Both the position numbers and the translations under genes were made by a program. The notes under the pieces are model-generated. The model did not search any database. It was not told the DNA's origin and was given only the letters and a program-made list of their open reading frames with translations. A DNA stretch of 6,925 bases from Candidatus Cloacimonadota bacterium (lineage in GTDB: Bacteria > Cloacimonadota > Cloacimonadia > Cloacimonadales > WRIO01): the NCBI GenBank assembly GCA_023230175.1, contig JALNXV010000194.1, positions 1 through 6,925 on the forward strand, in the 5' to 3' direction. Shown one piece after another: positions 1 to 6,762 of this stretch; position 1 is the stretch's first letter, and each line of letters begins with the position of its first letter.

Positions 1-432
1 CTTGATTTATCTCTTTTGCATCAAACTAATAATCCTAATCTAAAAATAGGGGCTTCTCTAAAAAATATCGGTAAACAATTATCCTATTATACACAAGCAA
101 AGTATAAAGAAAAATTACCTCTTACTATGACTGTAGGAGCTTCATATAAATACCTTGATAAAGGATTTATTAATTTAGATATCTGTCGCCCTTTTGATAA
201 TGATTTCTTTGGCAGGCTTGGATTAGAATACTATTACAATAAATACTTTACTCTTCGTACGGGCTTAGACAGCAGAATGAATGATTACAGAACAGACGAA
301 AGCTTAGACTTTATGTCCGGTATTTCATTTGGAGCAGGCTTTAACTGGAACCAATATACTCTCGATTATGCAGCATCCTCTTTTGGTAGTTTAGGCTTTG
401 TTAATCAAATCTCTATCAGTTATAATTTCTAA
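1..432 (+). CDS. C-terminal part of an outer-membrane beta-barrel protein, PorV/PorQ-like (5' truncated)
   Basis: The reading frame is open from base 1, so this is the 3' end of a longer gene; the TTG at 16 is an internal codon, not a start. The visible 143 residues alternate polar and hydrophobic positions as in beta-strands. They include the phrase LKIGASLKNIGKQL, which resembles the 'GASLxNLG' strand seen in PorV/PorQ (UPF0164) family proteins, and later GLEYYYNKYFTLRTGL, another typical barrel hairpin. The protein ends in Phe (ISISYNF), the usual C-terminal signal for BAM-dependent outer-membrane insertion. Family members sit in the outer membrane, some linked to type IX secretion, but no secretion role can be read from this fragment. 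The stop is three bases before the RlpA-like gene, which suggests cotranscription. The barrel call is fairly firm; the exact family is tentative. Confidence 0.7.
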   Translation, partial: LDLSLLHQTNNPNLKIGASLKNIGKQLSYYTQAKYKEKLPLTMTVGASYKYLDKGFINLDICRPFDNDFFGRLGLEYYYNKYFTLRTGLDSRMNDYRTDESLDFMSGISFGAGFNWNQYTLDYAASSFGSLGFVNQISISYNF

Positions 433-435
433 ATT

Positions 436-891
436 ATGAAATTATTCCTTTTTTTTAGTTTAGTTGTTATTTTGCTTTTAACCGGATGTCAATCAACTGC
501 TATATATAATACTCCGCAGACTCAAGTTAAACATAAACAACCTCAAAAAACAATCCAACAACCTGTTCAACAGCCGGTTCAACACACTAATCAAAAAGAT
601 GACGGATATATGATAGCTTCATGGTACGGACAAAAATTTCATGGCAAAAAAACTGCTAACGGTGAAACATATAATATGTATGACCTAACGGCAGCCCACA
701 GAACTCTCCCCTTTGACACAAAATTAAAACTTATAAATGAAAAAAACAATAAAAGTGTTATTGTAAGAATAAATGATAGAGGACCGGTTCCTTTAGAAAG
801 AGACATAGACCTTTCATATAAAGCGGCACAAACTCTCGGTTTTGCCGATATCGGAATATGTAAACTCAAAGTTATATATCTTGATGAATAA
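436..891 (+). CDS. rlpA: RlpA-like septal ring / peptidoglycan lipoprotein (double-psi beta-barrel)
   Basis: This 151-residue protein begins with a lipoprotein signal peptide: basic Lys2, a hydrophobic stretch at 3-15, and a lipobox L15-T16-G17 before Cys18, so the mature form should be lipid-anchored. Residues 20-57 are a Gln/Pro-rich linker that contains a QQPVQQPVQ repeat (41-49). The rest is a compact RlpA double-psi beta-barrel: ASWYG (61-65), AAHRTLP (86-92), RINDRGP (111-117) and RDIDLS (122-127). His88 and Asp114 match the His and Asp considered catalytic in lytic RlpA proteins such as that of Pseudomonas, which cleave peptidoglycan glycan strands lacking stem peptides; E. coli RlpA is reported to lack this activity. 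There is no C-terminal SPOR domain, so septal targeting by that route is absent and this is a short form of the family. It lies 3 bases after the upstream barrel gene and 27 bases before the next one. No clear ribosome binding site is seen, so translation may be coupled to the upstream gene. Confidence 0.9.
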   Translation: MKLFLFFSLVVILLLTGCQSTAIYNTPQTQVKHKQPQKTIQQPVQQPVQHTNQKDDGYMIASWYGQKFHGKKTANGETYNMYDLTAAHRTLPFDTKLKLINEKNNKSVIVRINDRGPVPLERDIDLSYKAAQTLGFADIGICKLKVIYLDE

Positions 892-918
892 AATTTTAAT
901 CTAAAAGAGGTTTAAACA

Positions 919-2145
919 ATGATAAAAAGAATTATATTAATATTATTATTACTAATGCTTACAATGTGTATGTATGCTCAATCCGTATTCTCTTTTCAAG
1001 GACCGGCGGAGATGTATTATACCCGTGATGTTTTCTCGGAAGGAATGGGTGGTACCGGTTCAGGAGATTTGTTTAGAAGAAACACCGGTCTTGTCAATCC
1101 TTCTTTAAGCACTACATATAACAGAACAAATTTTTCTACAGCTTTTATTATGGGGCATCTTACTTATAAGAATAAGACTTCAAGCTTTAAAGATGATCAA
1201 GGTTATTTGCCGTATTTTAATTTAATTATCCCGATAAAACAACACAGATTTGTCTTTCATTATAACACTATCAGCACAGGAAAATTAAACACTGAAAACT
1301 CGACTGAAGTAAGTTTTGACAACAACGATACTTATGAAATTCTTGAAGAACAGAAAATAGATTTTTCCTTGTATAGAGCAAGTGTCTTTTATGCTAACAA
1401 GAATAAAGTTTTAAACTTTGGTTTTGGAGTAAGCTATTTATTTGGGCATAGAGTTCATTATCATAAGCAAAGCTATACAGAATCTCAGCTATCTAATGCT
1501 ATCTTTGAACAAGAATCCTTATTTAAAAACCCTACCTTGAATATTGGCGTTTCTAAAATTATAAATAAATTTTCAGTGGGAATTGCAGGAAGCTTACCTG
1601 CAAAATTAAAAGGTGATCATTACTATAAAACTAATACTCTCAATGAAAAAACAGGAGATTTCACTTACGAATACCCTGCAACTCTAAACTTTGGACTTAC
1701 CTTTAAACCTGCAGAATATCTTTCATTATCAACAGACATTGACTATGAAAACTGGAAAGAAACTGATAATTTTGATAGTCCTGAAAATTCAGCAAGAGTA
1801 GCATTTGGCATCAGTTGGGATTCCTATAAAAACGACGATAATTTTTTAAAAAATATCCCGATTAGATTAGGCATATCTCATCGCAATCTCCCATTTAAGG
1901 TTAATAACTCTTCAATAAATGAATTAGCTTATCATTTTGGGATATCTTTTCCATTGAAACAATATGATAGTTATTTAGACCTTGGATTAAAAATATATTC
2001 AAGAGCAGATATGAACAAGCATAATTATGAAGAAACAGGCTTTTTATTTTCAATAGGTACTCAAGGATTTGATTTCTTAAGAAAGCCTTTAGATAGAAAA
2101 GCTCCCAGAGATATACCTAAACCTGATAACAGGAGTATTTTTTAA
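919..2145 (+). CDS. Predicted outer-membrane beta-barrel protein (FadL/PorV-like fold)
   Basis: A 408-residue secreted protein. A Sec signal peptide covers residues 1-20 (basic MIKR, an Ile/Leu-rich core, then MYA before Gln21, a likely signal peptidase I site). Cys17 is preceded by Met, not Gly/Ala/Ser, so it is not a lipobox. The N-terminal mature region has a small-residue motif EGMGGTGSGD (41-50) followed by NTGLVNPSL (55-63). This is reminiscent of the 'GGAG...NPAGL' opening of PorV/PorQ and FadL-type barrels. From about 67 to 386 the sequence is a run of amphipathic strands rich in Tyr, Phe and Asn, including LSLSTDIDYENW and IPIRLGISHRN. After the last apparent strand there is a polar tail, about 388-408, rich in Arg, Lys, Asp and Pro, although the final residue is Phe. 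The start is supported by GAGG at 907-910, eight bases upstream of the ATG. Substrate and specific family are not recognised. Confidence 0.72.
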   Translation: MIKRIILILLLLMLTMCMYAQSVFSFQGPAEMYYTRDVFSEGMGGTGSGDLFRRNTGLVNPSLSTTYNRTNFSTAFIMGHLTYKNKTSSFKDDQGYLPYFNLIIPIKQHRFVFHYNTISTGKLNTENSTEVSFDNNDTYEILEEQKIDFSLYRASVFYANKNKVLNFGFGVSYLFGHRVHYHKQSYTESQLSNAIFEQESLFKNPTLNIGVSKIINKFSVGIAGSLPAKLKGDHYYKTNTLNEKTGDFTYEYPATLNFGLTFKPAEYLSLSTDIDYENWKETDNFDSPENSARVAFGISWDSYKNDDNFLKNIPIRLGISHRNLPFKVNNSSINELAYHFGISFPLKQYDSYLDLGLKIYSRADMNKHNYEETGFLFSIGTQGFDFLRKPLDRKAPRDIPKPDNRSIF

Positions 2146-3797
2146 TGCATTATAATTGGAACCTCCCAAGTCAAGACTTAACTCAAGTTGAACAATTTCT
2201 TCAAGTAAGAGAATTAGATAAATCTATACTTAAAAGTGATATAAATAATTTACCCTCAGAGAATTTATTTAAAGACATTGACAAGGCAATAAACAGAATT
2301 ATTAAAGCTATTAAAAATAATGAAAAAATTATTATATTTGGTCATGATGATTTAGACGGGATTACTTCTTGTTTTTTAATATTTGATTACTTAACAGATG
2401 CCGGCTCTATTAATCATTATTATTATTTGCCTAATCGGGCTGTTGACCGGCATGGTATATGTCAAAATCTAATTGATTTTGCAGTAGCTTATGAAGCAAA
2501 ACTTATAATATCCGTTGATAATGGAATAAGTTCTGTTAAAGAGGTATCAGATTTAAATGATTTAGGAATAGATACAATCATACTTGATCATCATATCCCT
2601 GCTCAAGAGTTACCTCCTGCTTATGCAATTGTAAATCCTAAACAAGGCGATTGTCAGCATCCGGATAAAATGTTAGCCGGAGTAGGAGTATGTTTTTTTA
2701 TAGTAAAAAAACTTTGTCAATTATCTGAAATTAAATTTAAAGAGATATGGTATTTTTGGACTGCTGTAGGAACGATTGCAGATAAAGTTCCATTGCAAGG
2801 TTCTAATAGGGTATTTGTAAAATATGTTTTAAATAACTATAGTAGCTTTTTAAAAGATGTTACTTTAAGTTATGTTTTTAATCAGCAAAAAAAGAATGTC
2901 TATAGCCCTTCAAAAATGGGCTTTATAAATTATTTAATTCGAATCTTGTATAATGGAAGAGAATTAAATGGTAAAAATAAAAGCTTTCAATTTATCATAG
3001 CTAATCAATTTGAAAAGGAAGTTTTATTTCAAGAGTTAAGCGAGATAAAAGAACAAAATGATATGCTTATTAAGCAAAATCTACAAAGTATTGATGAATT
3101 ATTTTTAAAGGAAATGCACAACTATACTCATTCATTACCTTCAAAATACCAATTAGAAAACACAGCTTTCAATGAAATTGAAGATGATATATTTATTTAT
3201 TATGATAGTGATAAGCCAATGTTGGTGCTAATAATTGATAAAAAACATAATTTTGCGTATTCATTATTAGGGATTCATGCGAGTTATATATACAGTGAAT
3301 TAAAGATTCCGGTTATAATGATTAAGCCTAAAGATGAAAAGCATTTTGTCGCAGAAGCTCGTGGTCCTAAGTGGTTTAATTTGGTTGAGTGTTTTACATA
3401 TTGTCAAGATGCATTTATTCAATATGGAGGGCATATCAAGGCAGCAGGTTTTTTAATTGAAAATGATAAAATTGATTTATTTAAGCAAAAGCTTATGCTG
3501 TTTTTTAAAGAAAAGAAATTTTTATTACCTGAACCTCAAACTCATATTAATATTGACGCAATTTTTAATAATTTTAATAAAGATGAAATCGATTCATTTT
3601 ATACAGCACTTGAACCTTTCGGGCAAGGCTTTTCTGAGCCTGTAGTATTGATTAAAAATTATTCTTACAGAGATGAAGATAAATATTATTTTTATAACTT
3701 GGCAGAAGAGATAACTATAGGCGGATTGTGGAATCTCGTTGTGTCTATCAATGAGCATGGTAATTTTAAAATAAAAGATTATAAAAAAAACACTTAG
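2145..3797 (+). CDS. recJ: RecJ-type single-stranded-DNA exonuclease (DHH/DHHA1 phosphoesterase)
   Basis: A 550-residue protein, close to the usual RecJ length. RecJ degrades single-stranded DNA 5' to 3' in recombination and repair in the cytoplasm, using two metal ions. Visible DHH motifs in order: motif I GHDDLDGITS (66-75), motif II SVDNGIS (123-129), motif III DHH (148-150), motif IV GTIADKVPL (209-217). A helical connector (about 290-325) is followed by DHHA1, with LLGIHAS (374-380), EARGP (404-408) and YGGHIKAAGF (427-436). LEPFGQGFSEPV (489-500) marks the start of the RecJ C-terminal OB-like domain. Compared with the common RecJ motif I (GDYDxDG), the first Asp is His67. DHHA1 also departs from the usual 'HPGVVGI' and 'SARS' sequences. 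Such changes occur in other DHH enzymes, so activity is likely but nuclease polarity is uncertain. The start overlaps the upstream stop by one base (TAATG), with AGGAG at 2131-2135 as ribosome binding site. A divergent RecJ paralogue is the main alternative. Confidence 0.88.
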   Translation: MHYNWNLPSQDLTQVEQFLQVRELDKSILKSDINNLPSENLFKDIDKAINRIIKAIKNNEKIIIFGHDDLDGITSCFLIFDYLTDAGSINHYYYLPNRAVDRHGICQNLIDFAVAYEAKLIISVDNGISSVKEVSDLNDLGIDTIILDHHIPAQELPPAYAIVNPKQGDCQHPDKMLAGVGVCFFIVKKLCQLSEIKFKEIWYFWTAVGTIADKVPLQGSNRVFVKYVLNNYSSFLKDVTLSYVFNQQKKNVYSPSKMGFINYLIRILYNGRELNGKNKSFQFIIANQFEKEVLFQELSEIKEQNDMLIKQNLQSIDELFLKEMHNYTHSLPSKYQLENTAFNEIEDDIFIYYDSDKPMLVLIIDKKHNFAYSLLGIHASYIYSELKIPVIMIKPKDEKHFVAEARGPKWFNLVECFTYCQDAFIQYGGHIKAAGFLIENDKIDLFKQKLMLFFKEKKFLLPEPQTHINIDAIFNNFNKDEIDSFYTALEPFGQGFSEPVVLIKNYSYRDEDKYYFYNLAEEITIGGLWNLVVSINEHGNFKIKDYKKNT

Positions 3798-3800
3798 AGG
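3796..3800 (+). promoter_or_regulatory. Ribosome binding site of the ferredoxin gene
   Basis: AGAGG overlaps the last two bases of the recJ stop codon and lies six bases before the ATG at 3807. It supports this very short gene as a translated unit. Confidence 0.7.
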
Positions 3801-3806
3801 TTATAT

Positions 3807-3974
3807 ATGAAAGTAGATAAAAATTTATGCGATGTTTGTGGGACTTGTGCTTCAGTATGTCCTGTTGGGGCAATCATTATCAGAGAATTTGATATAGTGA
3901 TTAATAATGAAAAATGTATCAAATGCAATAAATGTATCAGGGTATGTCCTGCTCAGGCAATTACGGAGGAATAA
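3807..3974 (+). CDS. Small 2[4Fe-4S] ferredoxin
   Basis: A 55-residue protein with two complete cluster motifs. The first is Cys8-x2-Cys11-x2-Cys14-x3-Cys18-Pro, the second Cys37-x2-Cys40-x2-Cys43-x3-Cys47-Pro. This is the classic bacterial/clostridial-type ferredoxin layout, and the length equals that of the smallest family members, so the gene is complete. It is a soluble low-potential one-electron carrier. It starts nine bases after recJ with a good ribosome binding site, and its TAA stop overlaps the ATG of the geranylgeranyl reductase by one base. That overlap implies coupled translation and a shared job. In Methanosarcina acetivorans a ferredoxin encoded beside a geranylgeranyl reductase has been shown to support full reduction of archaeal lipid, which makes electron donation to the next gene product the leading inference. 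The family is certain; the partner is inferred from position. Confidence 0.95.
   Translation: MKVDKNLCDVCGTCASVCPVGAIIIREFDIVINNEKCIKCNKCIRVCPAQAITEE
3965..3969 (+). promoter_or_regulatory. Ribosome binding site that sets the reductase start at 3974
   Basis: GGAGG lies inside the last codons of the ferredoxin gene, four bases before the ATG at 3974. The longer open frame beginning at 3932 would lie inside the ferredoxin coding region, in another frame, and adds only non-conserved residues ahead of the Rossmann fold, so 3974 is preferred. Confidence 0.7.
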
Positions 3975-5176
3975 TGCATTCAAAAATAAATAGTTTTTAT
4001 GATATTGTAGTTATAGGAGCCGGCCCTTCCGGTAGTGTATCAGCAAGATTTGCAGCAGAAAACGGATGTTCAGTTTTAATCTTGGAAAGAGACAGGGAAC
4101 CGGGCATCCCTGTAAGATGTGCTGAAGGGGTGTCACATACAGGAATATTGCCTTTTATTGAAATTGATAAAAAATGGATATGTTCGAAAATAGTAGGAGC
4201 AAAACTACATTCACCTAATGGCGAAAGTCTCGAAATGTATAACAACGGAGATGGCTACGTCTTAGATAGAAGAGTTTTTGACAGAGCTTTAGCGGATTTG
4301 GCAGTTTCAAAAGGTGCAACTTTATTAACTAAAGCAGATGCAATAGACTTAAATAAAAATGATAAAGGTGAGATTACCGGGGTTAAATTTAAACATCAAA
4401 ATGAGATTATTGATATCAATTGTAAAATAGTAATAGGTGCCGATGGGGTGGAGTCACAAGTTGGTCGTTGGGCAGGAATTGACACAAGTTTATCTCTTTC
4501 GGATATAGATACTTGCTGTCAATACACAGTAAATAATGCTAATTTTGAAGATGAACTTTGTCATTTTTATTTTGGTCGTGAAATAGCTCCCGGAGGCTAT
4601 ATTTGGATATTTCCAAAATCAAAAACACAAGCTAATATAGGTATTGGAATTGGTGGTGATATGACCAAACCGGGAAAGGGTCCAAGATACTATTTAGACA
4701 TTTTTATGGATAAGTATTTCCCTAATTCTTCAATAAATTATATGGTTTATGGAGGTGTTCCCACTCGAGCAGGTAATAATTTTGTAAAAGATAATGTGTT
4801 ACTTGTCGGTGATGCGGCTCATCAAGTAAACCCTATAACCGGCGGTGGTATTGTACAAGGTATGATTGCAGGTAAATTTGCCGGAGAAACAGCAGCTAAA
4901 GCTATTAGAGAAAATAATATTTCAAAAAAGATTTTAAAAGAATACCCTAATCGTTGGGAGGATATGTTAGGAGCTAACCAAAGATTTATGTATTCTATAA
5001 AAAATAAATTTATGGATATGCCTGACGAAAAACTTAATAATTTAGTCTCTGCTTGTAAAAAAATTCCGCAAAATGAATTTAATTTATACAAACTTTTCAA
5101 AGAAACAATTAAAGAGGACCCGGTTTTACTTGCTAAATTAGCTACATCATTTGTCGTCTCAAAGTTAAAAGTATAA
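3974..5176 (+). CDS. Archaeal-type geranylgeranyl reductase family flavoprotein
   Basis: A 400-residue FAD-dependent reductase, the usual length of archaeal digeranylgeranylglycerophospholipid reductases. These enzymes hydrogenate the double bonds of isoprenoid chains. Visible features: an N-terminal Rossmann motif VIGAGPSG (13-20) for FAD; PVRCAEGVS (46-54), whose Cys49 sits in the PxxC(A/G)EG signature of archaeal members; DGYVLDRRVFDRAL (93-106); GADG (155-158); GYIWIFPK (208-215), a substrate-cavity signature; and GDAAHQVNPITGGGI (279-293), the second FAD motif. Overall it reads much closer to archaeal lipid reductases than to plant/bacterial ChlP/BchP or mycobacterial menaquinone reductase. 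No membrane segment is obvious, so it is probably peripheral. It directly follows the ferredoxin gene with a one-base overlap, and is followed after four bases by a polyprenol-kinase-like gene. Possible substrates are archaeal-type ether lipids, a polyprenol or polyprenyl phosphate, or a quinone tail; the sequence alone does not decide. A FixC-like role is less likely given the PxxCAEG signature. Confidence 0.92.
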   Translation: MHSKINSFYDIVVIGAGPSGSVSARFAAENGCSVLILERDREPGIPVRCAEGVSHTGILPFIEIDKKWICSKIVGAKLHSPNGESLEMYNNGDGYVLDRRVFDRALADLAVSKGATLLTKADAIDLNKNDKGEITGVKFKHQNEIIDINCKIVIGADGVESQVGRWAGIDTSLSLSDIDTCCQYTVNNANFEDELCHFYFGREIAPGGYIWIFPKSKTQANIGIGIGGDMTKPGKGPRYYLDIFMDKYFPNSSINYMVYGGVPTRAGNNFVKDNVLLVGDAAHQVNPITGGGIVQGMIAGKFAGETAAKAIRENNISKKILKEYPNRWEDMLGANQRFMYSIKNKFMDMPDEKLNNLVSACKKIPQNEFNLYKLFKETIKEDPVLLAKLATSFVVSKLKV

Positions 5177-5180
5177 TTTT

Positions 5181-5810
5181 ATGAGTCTAAAAACATTTTT
5201 CTTTATCTCCAGATCGGCAAATAAGGATAATACTCAAATAGAATGTTATCGAAAAGCCATTCATATATCTTCTATCATATTGCCTATTACATATAGATAT
5301 ATCTTTAACTATAACAGAAAATTAACTATTTTGATTTTTCTTGCTATTGCTATTGTATCTATCATAGTTGAGTTACTTAGATTAGAAAACCGTTCATTTA
5401 AAAAATTATTTTATTCTATCTTTGGAATAATGTTAAGAAAACACGAAATGTATGATTTCACAGGTGCATCCTATTTGTTGACATCAGCAATTATTTGTGT
5501 TGCTTTCTTTCCAAAAGATATAGCTTTTGCTTCAATGGCATTTCTTTCGATAGGTGATACAATGGCAGCATTAATAGGCATTAATCTTGGGAAAAGAAAA
5601 TTCTTAAATATTAAAAAAACATTTGAAGGATTCCTGGCTTGTTTTATTTCTACGTTTATTTTTGGTTTGTTTTTTCTTAACCCCTTTATTGCCTTTTTTG
5701 GTTCGCTAACTGCAGCTATTGCCGAATTAGTAAGAATCCCCATAGATGATAATGTAAAGATACCTATTTTATCCGGTATTGCTATGATGATTGTATATAT
5801 GTTTGTTTAG
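5181..5810 (+). CDS. Membrane CTP-dependent lipid-alcohol kinase, SEC59/DGK1/VTE5 (dolichol/phytol kinase) family
   Basis: A 209-residue polytopic membrane protein with roughly five to seven hydrophobic segments (about 30-42, 48-66, 97-110, 114-134, 150-182, 194-208). It carries the family's signature residues in order: RKAIH (24-28), an acidic/basic pair ELLR (64-67), SIGDTMAALIG (123-133), KKTFEG (145-150) and a late Glu182 followed by DDN (189-191) and Pro195. Members use CTP to phosphorylate dolichol (SEC59), diacylglycerol (yeast Dgk1), phytol (VTE5) or phytyl phosphate (VTE6). The bacterial homologues are mostly uncharacterised. Position four bases after the reductase and seven bases before a polyprenyl-phosphate sugar transferase favours a polyprenol or dolichol-like alcohol as substrate, but this is inference. 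No strong ribosome binding site precedes the ATG, so translation probably depends on the upstream gene. A diacylglycerol or phytol/geranylgeraniol salvage kinase is the main alternative. Confidence 0.85.
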   Translation: MSLKTFFFISRSANKDNTQIECYRKAIHISSIILPITYRYIFNYNRKLTILIFLAIAIVSIIVELLRLENRSFKKLFYSIFGIMLRKHEMYDFTGASYLLTSAIICVAFFPKDIAFASMAFLSIGDTMAALIGINLGKRKFLNIKKTFEGFLACFISTFIFGLFFLNPFIAFFGSLTAAIAELVRIPIDDNVKIPILSGIAMMIVYMFV

Positions 5811-5813
5811 AGG
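5809..5813 (+). promoter_or_regulatory. Ribosome binding site that sets the glycosyltransferase start at 5818
   Basis: AGAGG overlaps the kinase stop codon and lies four bases before the ATG at 5818. The longer open frame from 5791 would overlap the kinase gene and add nine residues ahead of the conserved first strand (MKISFVIPVFNE), so 5818 is preferred. Confidence 0.7.
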
Positions 5814-5817
5814 AATT

Positions 5818-6762
5818 ATGAAAATATCATTTGTTATACCTGTTTTTAATGAGGCCGAAAGCCTGCAAATTTTATACCAAGAAATAATTGAAAATATCGT
5901 TAATTATGATTATGAAATTATTTTCATTGATGATGGCAGTATAGATAACAGCTTTGAAGTTTTAAATAACTTAGCTCATACAGATAATAATTTAAAAATT
6001 ATAAAATTCAGACGTAATTTTGGTAAATCTGCAGCTTTGTATTTTGGATTCCAATATTGTACAGGCGATATAGTCTTTACAATGGATGCCGATTTACAAG
6101 ATAATCCTCAAGAAATACCTACCTTTATTGAAAAAATTAATCTCGGATGGGATCTTGTTACCGGCTGGAAAAAAAAACGCAAAGACCCGATAAGCAAAAC
6201 TTTACCATCTAAATTTTTTAACTTTATTACTTCAAAAACTTTTAACTTAAAACTTCACGACTATAATTGCGGATTTAAGGCTTATAAAAGAGAAGTTATT
6301 AATGAACTCGATATCTATGGTGAAATGCATAGATATATACCTGCATTAGCAATTGCAAAAGGTTTTTCAGTTACTGAGATTGAAGTCAACCATAGAGAAC
6401 GTCGTTTTGGAAAATCAAAATTTGGTTTTGAAAGATACTTAAGAGGTTTTTTAGACTTAATGACAGTGAAACTCGTTACTACCTTTAATCGTAGCCCATT
6501 ATATCTTTTTGGTGGTATTGGTACTATTATTTCAGGCCTTGGTATTTTCATAGCTTTATACCTTACTATTATGAGATTTATGAAACTAATATATTTAACG
6601 AATAGACCACTTTTATTTTTATCAATTTTATTAATAATTGTCGGACTACAATTTATTTCTATTGGTTTGATTGGCGAACTCCTTGTCAATCAATCACGTA
6701 AATTAAACAACAACAATACTGTCTCAATAAAATCTTTAATCAATTTTAAAACAAAAGTATAA
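5818..6762 (+). CDS. Polyprenyl-phosphate glycosyltransferase, GT2 family (DPM1/GtrB/ArnC-like)
   Basis: A 314-residue protein with an N-terminal GT-A catalytic domain and two C-terminal membrane helices. Motifs: first strand FVIPVFNEAESL (5-16), IDDGS (37-41) for nucleotide binding, FRRNFGKSAAL (64-74), MDADLQDNP (89-97) with the DxD metal-binding Asp90/Asp92 and the DLQD signature of this subgroup, GEMHRYIPALA (168-178), and RRFGKSKFG (195-203). Hydrophobic segments at about 228-250 and 264-288 form the membrane anchor, as in GtrB and ArnC. The enzyme would transfer a sugar from a nucleotide donor to undecaprenyl or dolichyl phosphate on the cytoplasmic face, giving a lipid-linked sugar for later transfer at the other side of the membrane. 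The sugar (glucose, mannose, aminoarabinose, others) cannot be read from the sequence. It is the last gene of the run, seven bases after the lipid kinase, a placement that fits use of that kinase's product as acceptor. Confidence 0.92.
   Translation: MKISFVIPVFNEAESLQILYQEIIENIVNYDYEIIFIDDGSIDNSFEVLNNLAHTDNNLKIIKFRRNFGKSAALYFGFQYCTGDIVFTMDADLQDNPQEIPTFIEKINLGWDLVTGWKKKRKDPISKTLPSKFFNFITSKTFNLKLHDYNCGFKAYKREVINELDIYGEMHRYIPALAIAKGFSVTEIEVNHRERRFGKSKFGFERYLRGFLDLMTVKLVTTFNRSPLYLFGGIGTIISGLGIFIALYLTIMRFMKLIYLTNRPLLFLSILLIIVGLQFISIGLIGELLVNQSRKLNNNNTVSIKSLINFKTKV

Noticed and set aside
16..432. TTG at 16 as a gene start
   Set aside because: The frame is open to base 1 and residues before the TTG (LDLSL) fit a beta-strand, so this is a truncated gene rather than a complete one.
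556..582. QQPVQQPVQ repeat as a functional tandem repeat
   Set aside because: It is a short low-complexity linker, common between the lipid anchor and the folded domain of such lipoproteins.
3932..3973. Longer N-terminus for the geranylgeranyl reductase
   Set aside because: It lies within the ferredoxin gene in another frame. The ATG at 3974 has GGAGG upstream and places the FAD motif at the expected distance from the N-terminus.
4822..5100. Minus-strand open frames opposite the reductase and other genes
   Set aside because: They are antisense shadows of well-supported coding regions and show no recognisable protein motifs.
5791..5817. Longer N-terminus for the glycosyltransferase
   Set aside because: It overlaps the kinase coding region and adds residues that do not belong to the GT2 fold; ATG 5818 has AGAGG upstream.
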